64,000 bases of DNA, from assembly GCA_002633005.1 (NCBI GenBank), contig NMRA01000067.1, forward strand, positions 152,752 to 216,751, written 5' to 3'. Of the stretch, positions 27,501-39,500 are shown piece after piece. Origin of the DNA: Phoronis australis. Its lineage: Eukaryota; Phoronida; Phoronidae. The position numbers and the translations under genes are program-made. Below the pieces are notes generated by a model. That model was given only the letters and a program-made list of their open reading frames with translations. It ran no database searches and was not told the origin of the DNA. Each line of letters begins with the position of its first letter. The first letter of the stretch is position 1.

Positions 27501-30500
27501 ACATTCTGACCACCAAGTTGGAACACTGGCCATTGGATTTTGCAGTCCAGCCAGCCGGTTTTGAAGTCTGACCAATTGTTGGTTTTCCCCCTTGTATTAG
27601 CAGGCATTGACACTAAAAATACTACAAACCATGGTCAACTCATGAGTTATGGTATTGGTCCAGGCACATTTGGTGAAATTCAGAATACCAGGTAAATCAT
27701 GTCCTATTACATAAACAAATATGTGACATTAAAATTTTCGTGAAAAGAGTAACATGATTACTTTCACTAAATTTAAACATACAGTCGTCAGTCGAGTGAA
27801 TGAAATGGTCAAGCGCAACTTGACCTACAAGCGCAACTTGACCTATTGTCACTGCATTATTAATTTTCACTATGGCAGAATCTGTACAGTTGCACCCCAA
27901 CAGTTCCCACAGTGTGAACAGTGTAATGAGGCACAACAGAGCTGAGTACTCTGTCTAATTAAGCTTGTGCCCATCTTCCCTTGCAGGCTTGTTGGACACT
28001 GCAGTAAACTTGTGTATCACACTGCAGGTGTGTTGCAAATGCTGCGGTTACTAAATACATCTTGTAACTACCTACTGAACCATGCTGTAATGGTCCAGTG
28101 AGCTGAGTAAGACATTGTTAGCGATTAGACACCTGTTGACAAAAACATGTTCTATTCAAGTTCAATGAAGCTGAATTTGTGAAGATTTTTAAAGTGACAG
28201 TGTCATGGTGTAGGGTTGACTGCACTCGGGCATACCAGTTAACAACTTCTAAGTGCTTTGTTTAGCAACTATTACATAGTTACCAGATAAGCTATGTATG
28301 ATCTTTTCATTTTGTTAGTTTGTTTTTTTTTTTTAATCAGCTAAGGTGTGGTTGCAATATAAGCCCTAACTTTGACAAAAACGAATGGAAGGTGTACTTG
28401 TGTTTGGATATTATTACGCAATTACTCAATGTTTTAGAGCTGTGGTTATTGTAGGAGCACAAATAGTGAGTCCAGCTTGGAACAAATATTAAAAGGTTAC
28501 TGTAGCAGGTTTAACAAGCTTGGTCAACTGTTGTATAAAGTTGCATTTAACATGCGAGTTTACAAATGTTACGGAAATTGGGTATTTATTTCTCTCCAAA
28601 AATAGGATGAAAGTGAGGGCCCTGAATCCCTCCACTTTGGGGCTGAATACTGGCCTTATTCCCCTCTGAAAAGTATTGACAAATTAAGCAAAATTTTCCT
28701 CACGAGGCCCAAAATTTCCCTCAAGTGATTGAAAAGTTCTCCTCGAGGTTCAAATCACTTGTAACCCACACAGGTGACTATTCGAAAGAGCACAAAATGT
28801 TAGTATTGGCTACTTGGTAAAAATAACCATTATTGCAAAAAATTGCTGCAGGAAACTACCTTTGGATTTCTGACCTTCACTGCAATTATCAGGGCTTGCT
28901 GTCAAGGTCGTAATTGCTCAGAGACTCAGACTCAAGATTCAAAACTAAGCCAATCATGTGGTATGATTCCAGTAAAAATTTCTAAGTTTAGTGGCAATGT
29001 GCCATGAAGAGTCAATCTTTGAGTCCAGTTTTGAGTACAGAGATTAGTTCCCATGCCCCCACAGTGGTTTGTGTTGATCATGCAGAGCCTTGATTGTTGG
29101 AGTCTGTGTTTTAGTTGAAATTTGCCAATAGGTGGCAGTAGGTGCTCGGATCATTCTCGAGAAGTGTCCTAAAGATTATGGGAATGAACCCTCTTGACTT
29201 TTGACGCTAATTTCTTTAAATGGGAATCAGATAACTGAGCAAATTACATTGGGAATGTCTTAATGTTTTTCTGCTTAACATCATGTTAAACGTCAATACG
29301 AGCAGAATACTCCAAACTATTTGTGTAATGTTTGATACATTTAATGGTAATTTGGGACAAAATATGGCAGACTTTCCCCGTTCAAGTGAATTTTTTTTCA
29401 TTTTCACATCAAAGACATTTAGCAATTAATTAATGCTTTTACATGTTCAAAGTTTGTACCATAGCTGACCACCAGGCTGTATTTTGAAAAATTGTGACCT
29501 GTATGTTAGAAGCCTTTCAAAAATGGAAATGTGGGTCTTTTGGTATTTTTTGACAAAATTGGTAAACTTTTACTGTGTCCTTACATTCTCAATTTGTTAT
29601 TTTACATAAACGGTTTTTAAAAACACGCTGCAAATTCAGTTTCTTTGAAATGAACACTTGTAGAGTTAGTTGCAACTGACAATTCAAAGTTGATGTTTAT
29701 GCTGAATTTTATGGTGTTTAATGTAAACTGAGTTTTAAAATATGACTTGCAAGGTGCTTGTTGGTAATAATAGTTAGATATAACACGCCCGCATTTTGAG
29801 AGCGAGTTCTCTTCTCTGAATAATGGGCATCGACTGTGGGCAGTAGTATCCGACTACTGCCGCTTTGTCATTCAATTAAAATTGGATCTGCCCTACCACT
29901 TCACTAAATAGCCATGGCACCATGCAGTTCAGGTGAAGCTGGGCACCGCCTCCTTGTCAGCACTCCCAGTAATTCCGTGAATGTACTTGCTACCACAGAA
30001 GTCAGTTATTTCAGATAGAGTTATGAAGGTGACTGTCGAAGCCCACAGATCTGGCATTCTTTGTGACTGATGCAGAGAATATGGCCAGTTAATATGTCCA
30101 GTATGCTGCTGTTTTTCCTAGTTTCTATCCACGTTTGTCAACTAGTTATAGGGGGAACCTTAGGGAAAGCCTTTAGTTACCTTTTGTTGATAGAAAAGAA
30201 TGTAACATCTAGTAAAAACAACTGGCTACATGGAGAAATGGTCAGAATATGCTCATAATGCTTTGTGCCACATGAAGTTGTTCATTAAATATGTATCAAG
30301 TTTAAACAGCTCAATTCTATTGTGTCTCCCAATGAACCCTCTATGGTGTTGCTGGAATGCCATGCTTCTATTGAGGCTCTTTTGGGTTGTTTGGGGCTCA
30401 ATATCTGTACCAATAAACTACTATATTGATCTGGCAATCAAATCCCAAAGTTTCTTTTAATCATTTGTCTACCCCATTGTTGAACCGTCCTTATCATTGC

Positions 30501-33500
30501 AAGTTTGCCAGATAAATTGTCTGCTGTTCTTTTGGCCTGATTGGTTGAGTCCACTGCTATCAGAAGACCCTCAAGTGCAGATGGCAGTATTTTGTGTGTT
30601 ATTGGTTTGTTTAAGACGCTCCAACTGTGATGGATTAGATTGCTCACCACCCCACCAGCCATTCCAGAGCAGTGGACTCAACCAGTGAGCCATAGATTTG
30701 AACTGGTGGAGTGAACCGATGAACAGTGACATTTTGTCCTCCTCCGCTTGGACAGTAGGGAATAAAATTGAATAGGACGTGACTTTGAATTTTTTATGAC
30801 TGGTATTGTTTTGTGAGAGCATCGGGGAGTCATGGCGAGGACCATTAGTTCAATAATCTCTGACAAGTCGTCAATGATGGAGGTGACAATGGTGATGATG
30901 GTGATCCTGTATTGTTGCTTACTTCCAGTTGATGCTGCTCAAAGTTTCCGTGAGACACCATCAGATACCACAGCTGTACAAAACTCCACTGTGACGTTGA
31001 AGTGCTCCGTGAATGACCGCAAGGGGAGTGTGCAATGGACAAGAAATGGTGTGGCGTTAGGTAAGACATCTTATTAATATGAATTTAAGTGAATGAATCC
31101 TTATGTAATAGTTTCATGTCCAAGCTAATAGGGACATTGTGTGCTCGCTTCGTCAACTGGAGATGGTTACCTGGATGACATCGTCAAGCTGGAGAACGAG
31201 GCGGCCAGCAACAAGCTTCAGTGAAGTCTACCTCTGGCTTTGTGAGAAAGCCCATGGATATCTTGAGACAGACACTTCAGCTCTAAATCATAATGTCATC
31301 ATTTCCCTGAATGCAACAAAAGTTATTATTAATTTCCACTGTGTTTTAGTCTGGAGAACTCAATGTTTAACTACCACACAGCTCCCGATAGCCTATTCTT
31401 ACTTTGCCATATCTCATCCTTTTCTTGGCTCCACAGTCATTGTTTCTCAGAGTCACATAACAACTTTGCATAAAAGAAGTCTCCAAAAAGAGCTTTTGAC
31501 CTCACTGCCAGAGACGATATTGGATGATGTTTACTGTTTAGTTGATGTATCTTCAGAAGGTGACATTATGTACTGATTTAGACATCTGACTACCCATCTT
31601 TCATTGTTAAGCCTTCTGTAGGTGACATTATGTACTGATTTAGACATCTAACTACACATCTTTCATTGTAATATAGTCCTTGTTGTAATTGATGACCATT
31701 TAATGTCTAGTTTGGCATTTAAACTGCTTTGGTGTGCCTCTGGTCTGACCACATGATGTTATGTAATAGTACATCACTAGTCAATATGGGCACAACAGTG
31801 GCCATGTGGTGCTGGTCAGCTGTACCCAAGGGAGTTCCTGCCTTGAATCAGTGCATCATTGGGTTCAGAAGAAACCAGACCATAATACCCAGAGGTGGTG
31901 TTCAGCAAGTGAAGCAGGGCAATAATTACTTTGGGCATGCCATACTAGTAGGCTTAGGATGCACTACGGCAAAATGAGGGGGAGGGGGTGGGGGAGGGGG
32001 GAAGTTCAGGGACATNGAACCCGGAAGAAAAAAGGAATTTGATGTTTGATGAAGCAGTGACTGGATGGGCTGACAATTGCACAAGCGCATAGCTGATAAT
32101 TACTATCACCTTGCCCCAGTTCGCTGTCTATATACTGGCTCTTAAAGTGGGGCAAGTTGCTTGGTTTAGTAAGTTCAATTTTTGTCCGAAGTCGCTAGTA
32201 ACTAGAGCACGTTGCACCTGGGGCAACTTGCTAGTTAATAAGTGTTTGTGTCTGGACACAGCAGCCAGTGTTAAGAAGTTGGATTAAGATAGATGAAGTT
32301 TAGCAGCAGTGTACCCACGATCGACACCCGTAGGATATTCGGTCTTTCCTGTCAAACTGAATATTCCGTCTCGGATGCAAATAGCATGCACTGTGTGTGT
32401 GCCATCTTGTTTAATATACTGGAATTGCACGTGTTCATTATCTCCCTTGTTTGAACACGGGTTGTAACCAATGAAAGTTGTAGAAGCTGATGATTTGGGA
32501 TATTTCCACTTCTTGATGAGTTACAGAATAGAGGTGTGTTTTGGAAATGTTAAGTTGTAGGGTGTTGATCGTGCATAATTTGTCTCTTTCGGAGGTCCAG
32601 TATTCTGAGAAACAGTTTTCTTCACTGAATAACAGGCATCAAACTGATTCTCAAAATGTTGGACACTTTTAAGGGACTAGATTGCGTGATAGGTTATAAA
32701 TAGACACACTTTTGTGAGCCAAGTAAGTTGTCTTCTATTTCTTATAAAACTTAAGTCTCTTGATCATTTTTCTCTAGGTGACATCATTGGAAAGCCCGGG
32801 AAAATATGCTTTATTATACTGTGTAAGCTTTTGCAGAAATGTTACAGAATTTGTATGAAAGTGCAAAATTATGTGAAAAGGTATTGAAAATAGGAACACT
32901 TGCGCTAAATCTCAATTACTGCTCGGCACCTTTATATAAATTGTGCAAAATGCTGCGAGAACATTATCTACTGCTCTGCTAAATGGCTGTCTGTGTGTCA
33001 TACCATTTCTGGATAGAATAATTGAACCTGTTCCCTGAATGAACCTAGTGAAAGCTCTCCCAAAAAGCAGTGCCTTGTTCCTGCAACTTGAGACCTGTAA
33101 GGAATGGATCATTTGCTGACAGACTCTTCCCAAATTATTTTGCCTGTGTCTCTGGAGCTGTTGTTGTAATGGCAGAACAATCACCTTTGACTTTAGGCCA
33201 TTGGAACTTATGTAATAGCTATTTTCTGAGATGTAGCAGTGACATGGTGAAATAAACTGTGCTGTTAGATGGCATTAGAGTATTTTTTGTGCTAACGTGC
33301 AATGCCATCTACAGTTTACATGTAACACTTTTAGGAAGATTTTAGAGCATTGGAATTCCACATGTTTTTTTTTAATTCCTTGTTATCCCCATATCGTCAT
33401 ATCACCAGTTTTTAATGGTGGATATATAAAATCATTCACATAAGAATGTCCATTGTTGCTTGATGTCCAGGAATGAAACAAACTACCTTTGGTATTTGTT

Positions 33501-36500
33501 AACTCCGCCCAGTCACTTTTCTGCTTTCACGGCGCTAGAGAGTTCTTTGTCAAATCTTTCCAATTGTCGTTACATTGAGCCTGTTCAATTGTGGTGAAGG
33601 AGGGACACTTTAAAATTATTGCCCAAGAAACATGACGAGGCTGGAATGTCTGAATTGCCTTAGTCAACAGATGGACTAATTCAAGTTGACTGGACATGGG
33701 TTAAAAAAGTCTTGACTGTTGCAACTTCATCAGGTTCTCATTAGTGTGGGAACTTGGCCTCGCCAACTGTGTGCTGTTGTGCAGTTAATTTACTAGAATT
33801 CTATTGGCAACACTCTCACCTGCTGAAGAAGGATTTGAGTAAAGATTGGCGATACAGAGCACTGATATAATGATGGTGTGGGCTGATAACCAATTCATTC
33901 GTGCAAATGAGACTGTCAAGTTCAATAACTTGTCAGTTTAAAAAAAAACTCGTCTTATTGGTTTTTAAGGTCGTGTCAAGTTGAAAGCTAAGTTTCTGTT
34001 GGTTTGGGCTGAACAATGTGATCTTTGGGTCCTTTTAAGCTTGTTTTATACGGGTGCGAGTTGATTTCAGAACACCGTAGATGTTCTACTGCTTGTGTTT
34101 ATCAGGGATTCATCCAGGATTTGAAAAATAGGATGTCCAAAATGGGTTCCCCAATTTCTCAGGGCATTCATGGCCAACACGTTTTTCTGATCTCAAGTCA
34201 AATAGTGGGATATGATACTACTTTTACAGTGGAAGCATGGTTGTGTGACATGTTGCACATGTGTATAGCTTAAAAAATTCTCCCAATGTTCTACTCTTCA
34301 GTTCCAAATGCACAGTGCATCCAATGAAAAATATACCTCAATCTCTACACTATGGGATTGATTTAGTGTTTCGGGACATAATGTGATTCCTCCATTTTCA
34401 AGAGGCCAATGCCAAGAAAGTCTAAAGACCCAAGAGACACGTGATGAATAGTAGGACCCGTTCTCGTGTGAGGGTATCGTCTCACGTGGTGCAAAGTGAA
34501 CTTGATACAAGTTGTACCTGTGAGGATAAATTAGATGAGACAGTGGTAATGGGCTTTTGGTGGCCTTTAACTCATTCATGTTTTGATGCTGTCTATATTT
34601 AGACTGTGGCAGGTACTTTACACATCCATTTCCTGTTGGCGTGCCTCCTCACCAATCAGCCATACAGATGTCAACGTGTTGACGATGGTGGTGTTGGTGG
34701 TGGTGCTACCTTCCCCACCTAAATCAACAGTCTTGGCACTCCTGCTGTCTGCTGATAGCACCAAATGTCAGCATTGATTGTGGTCTGATTCTCACAGCAA
34801 GCATGGCTTGATAACCCCAGAGATCAGAGAACTGGGCAGTCAGAACGAACCCCAGGGGGCTACATCTCGAAGAGTATATTGTCTTTTTAGTTTAGACTAA
34901 AAATCAGTCCATGGATTACTTAACGTGTTTCACGAAATCAGGCTAAGGCTAAAAGTCATAAACTCTGTCTACAACTTGAAGTCAGAAGGCAGAACTCCAT
35001 ACCCTGCTTGGGAACAGACTAAAAGCCAAAGTAAAATGACAAAAAATCAACTTTTGACTGTAGACTGTTCGAGAAACATGCCCCTGGGGTACAGAGACCC
35101 CTGGTGTACACGAGATCAATACAGACGTGTCTGCAAGCTGGTGTTGTCTGACTGCAATTAATAAACAATTTGCACCATCTAACTTAATTTCATTGACGTG
35201 CCTTACTTGTTGAATTAAGGTTGTGCTGGGAGTTTTTTGTGCTACTAAACTATTTATAGAACAATATTTCAAATGTGATGTCCAGGGTCACCGTAATTTA
35301 CAGGGTGAGGGTCACCGCCTCACCGGTCTGCTGCAATAAATTGATTGTGTGTTCGTTGGATGTGAACCTCCATTTTCCCTGCCTTAAATGCCAAATTGTT
35401 ACCTGACATCTTGTGACTCCGCCGGTGTCATTGCAACATCTCATTAAACTTGCCAATGCCTGCAGTTGTTTTGCCTCCCAGCCTCTTTTTCTCGTTAACA
35501 AATTGTGTTCCTGATGGAAACGTCAGGTCCACTTACAGCTCGATACCAGTTGACGGTTCTCCAGCATTCAGAATGTGATCCGATTTTATTTATTTATGAT
35601 TTAACAATGCTGTGATTCCAGTTGGAGTGCTATGAGTTTTAATGGCTGCATTGTTACTCAAATTCTCTGTAGTTCAGCTTTGTAGTGGTACTGAAATCGA
35701 TTTGCACTGGAATTCCTGTTTAGTGCAGTAAGCAAGACAATTTCATAGAAAAGAGCATGTTGGTGAGATTCAAAGTTGTCATTGTGACTCATACTTCTTG
35801 ACAATATGGAGGCGATAAAATTTGGGGACCCGACGCGTCTCGCTTTTCTTCTCGGTAGCAGATGGTTCAGGTGTCCGCTGTGACTTGAGTTCCATTTCTA
35901 AAAGATGTCATGTTGGAAAGTTTTTTTAACTCCTCGAAAGGGGCTCAACGTATTGAAAACAGGAACAAAAGGGGCTCAACGTATTGAAAACAGGAACAAA
36001 AGGGGCTCAATATATTGAAAACGGGAACAACCCAGCAATGGGCTGTAGCTCTATGATGTTTGAGTTTCAACTTACAACATTTCTCTGCACAGTGGCACCA
36101 GAAACTCGTATTTTCCTGTAACAAATTTACCAATGCACTACGCCATTACACCTGTGGGACTGCCTGACTTGATCCAGTGATGTGTTTATTCAGCTGAAAA
36201 TGTAATATGGCAGAGGAAAAATGTTTTCTGGGGCAGGTCCATGAAAATAACTTTCTTACAGCAGTTAAGGTAAACTTTATCTCGGTAGAAGAATATGTTT
36301 TCTGAAAGTAGAAAAGCCTATAGAATTTAATTTTCTGCTTTTACCAATCTGCTGTTAATTGGGTCATGTGACCATGTCTCTTTAGTAAAATATATCAAAA
36401 AAGTATGGTACATCCATAACAAAACAAGGGTATCAATAATATGACCAAATTTTGTTCGATATTTATGTTCAAGATGAAATTTCAGTTTTCCAACTTATCA

Positions 36501-39500
36501 TGTCATTTCCTTTTTTATTTTTTTCATAAAATCAAGTCTTATTTTTTAATAGCCCCTCATGCAAAAGTGGGAAACGCTGTGAACAATTCCTAATAGTGTT
36601 TTGGAAAACAGCGCATTATGCATTTTATCTGGAAGTTTCGTATCCATCTGGTCAGCTATTTGTGAGATATAGTGGTCCGAAGTTTGCCAAATTTGGCCAT
36701 TTTTTCGAGGTTCTGACACAACCTTTAAATGCAAAATCTTGAGGCCTTGTAAGAGACAGTAAAATTCTAAAATGCTAGCATGTCTTTACTGTGCTCTGGT
36801 TAACGAATGAGCATTTATTCCTACACAAAATCTGCTTAGTTTTTACATCTTGTGAGTAAACATGGTCTGAGTTGAGGTTACTATGAGGGGAATACTGTGA
36901 GAGGAACACTTAGTGAGACCGTCTGGCTGGCATATGACCAAGTAGATGTCAAAAATCCTTGTTGACTCACCACGCATTGTTTTTCTGGCTCTTCCTTGTT
37001 AGAGTTTATGATTATTCAGTAAGCATGACATAAAATCACATAAACATGTCACTTGGTCAGTGGGGGTTTGCGTGCTCGCTTTTTGATTCTTCTTGGTGTC
37101 ATAGGTTTTGAAAAAATAAGTGTTTTTCAGTTGTTCCAACTTCATGTTGTGAAAGTGATATCTTCTGTTTGACCATCTTTTTGAAATATCAGTCTTTTGT
37201 CTTTGGTTACTTAGATTATCTGTCCAAATGATATTCTGTAACTGATCTTGCCATTTATTCTGATGCTGGTCTACTTCCAATCCCTTGTGAGAAGTATAGT
37301 TACTCTCAGGTTTGATCCTTCCCAAGAGGAGCTATACTAATGATAATTCAGTCCCATGTATGGTCTACTTCCAATCCCTTGTGAGAAGTATAGTTACTCT
37401 CAGGTTTTGATCCGTCCCAAGATGAGCTATACGCATTATAATTCAGTTCCATGTATTTAATTTACCAACTTGTAATCATGTCTGGGCCATCTTCTCCGAG
37501 CAAACAACATCCAGTCTGTAGGGGAAAACTCACCCAATAGCTGTGGAGGATTTCAATTAAAAACTGCTTAAGGGTGTTGGGGAACACATAGCAGATCTTT
37601 GCTAATCATGTTCTGTTTGCCACACACACACACACTGGCACACACAAACATAACATGCAGTTTGCGAACACCTTATGGCTGATTGTGGGTTCACCTCAAT
37701 CCGACTAGGAATTATTGCTCAGTGTGTCATAGTATAGGATTACTCCACAGTTTACAAATAATCTGCCAGACTTTTGGACACACACGTGCATATACCTAAA
37801 AACACACAGAGATTTACATTACTGTAGACCAAATGTCTTCGAAGAGTGCTTGAATGACCGCATTTATTGGCCACCTCAATATTGTCATTCTTTAAACCTC
37901 AGATAGTTTAAACTGAGGGTTGCTTTTTAATGTTTCTGTTTATTTAGCCATAGAGTCTGGGGTATAATCGTGGGATGACTTTTTTCCCTTTGTTTTGTTC
38001 TTGCAGAAATTAGGAGTGTCACGCATGCTTTGACCAACTTTCTCTCATTTGCTCTTCTCAGTCCCATTGTCTGCTCACAGGTTTGCAACTGAGGCAGACG
38101 GTTGTGATCGGGACATTTCGATTTCAGGTAAATGGTTCTGACTTTCGTCTTGTTTATTTTCTGGAATATATAGGTGTGCTCGGATGTGGATTGGTGGCTT
38201 CGTAGCGACCTGGGATTTTAACCGGTCACCAAGTCACCAAATGAAATCTGAGTCACCATATTGAACCCTGAAGATACCATCCATTGTACACATGACTTGA
38301 TGGTACTTGTTGGCCTTCCAACAAGGTTCCTTCTTTGTCTTGTGCTTGTGTTCTGACACCAGCTGACTTGGGAAGCAGTTGTTTTTGACATTGAGCCTAC
38401 CAAACTGTTCTAGGGGTTGTTATGTTATTAGATCCTGCCATGAGATCTTGTACATTGCTGCAGTATTCCATCTTGTTGTCATTAGACACGAACTTTACAG
38501 CTGTCACATAGGGAAACTCTTGGCACTGCTTATAGGCATTGGCTGTGTTTGTACTCTTGTAGTGTACAACATCATTTTTGGTTGAGCTGAACTCCACATG
38601 GTGTTCAGCTGCCTGCAGTACTAGAGAAGCATGTAGTTGTTGTCTGCATCAGACAGGAATGTCTACATTTTCTGTGGGGAACCACCAATAACTGGGTGTG
38701 TCCTAATCCCTGTCTGGTTAGTGTTTTTATGACACAACTCCAACTAAAACCTTATTGGTAGTTATTGAGTTGGGTAAGACTTCTCTAATTTGGTGGCATC
38801 ATGTCGTTCTTCTTTCTTGGTGCGGTTTTGTAAATATTGAATCTTTCGTAAGTACTGTGATGTTCCAGTGTAGACTTCAGTCCTCGTGTACCTTCATAGT
38901 TTGGTGTTATCATTAGGTAGCCATACATTTTTGCATTGCAATTGGGAGGAAAAAAGCATAGCACTGATTCACTAGATGTAGTGGCAGTGGTACATGGTTT
39001 TTGACATGGATTTTCAATGGCAAGAAGTGTAGCGGTTTCAGATAGAAAAAATGTATATCATAGTTCCTCGTTGAACATCTCTCATTGGCTTGTTAGCTGT
39101 TGGTGTTTTTAGAAGACAGAAAGGATTACCAATGCTGGTTCAAATACCACTGTCTACTTATGGGGTCAAAATAAGATGGATTTGGCTGGGTTACTAATGC
39201 CAATTCAACAGGCTCCACGTTTTAAAAATGAACTCCTGTCCTAAACAAATATTTCCTCTGCACAAAGCTCAATACCCAATGTCTGGAAAAGTCATGAAGA
39301 TGGCCGCCACCATCGTAAATCAGGTCTTTATTATCAGTGGACATAAATTGTTTACTCTCACAGATCTGCCTGTTTTTTGACTCTCATCAGTGGGCAGGCT
39401 TTGTTTAAACAAACTATCCATTGCTAACTAGAGAAGTGCTGGTTCCAGTGAGTTGGTTGTATAAACATGACCCTGTTGGTGTGTCTTGTGTGATGTCACT

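Noticed and set aside
27239-27613. 124-codon minus-strand and 69-codon plus-strand frames as genes
   Set aside because: They lie within the 356-bp foldback element and arise from its symmetry; no domain.
30832-30928. Certain signal peptide encoded contiguously with exon 2
   Set aside because: Kept only as an alternative: its hydrophobicity is explained by a simple repeat and the acceptor pyrimidine tract.
31139-31576. 145-codon frame as a continuation of nephrin exon 2
   Set aside because: Exon 2 ends at a clear GTAAGA donor that joins in frame to IPGLPRY in exon 3; this frame has no Ig features and its frame does not continue exon 2.
37622-37650. CA microsatellite
   Set aside because: Short and interrupted; not worth a separate feature.
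38062-38127. A 66-nt phase-1/phase-1 cassette exon in intron 2 (acceptor CTCTTCTCAG, donor GTAAAT, no stop)
   Set aside because: It would insert 22 residues between the C strand and PGLPRY in Ig1, where family members have none. Such frames are expected by chance in a 20-kb intron.
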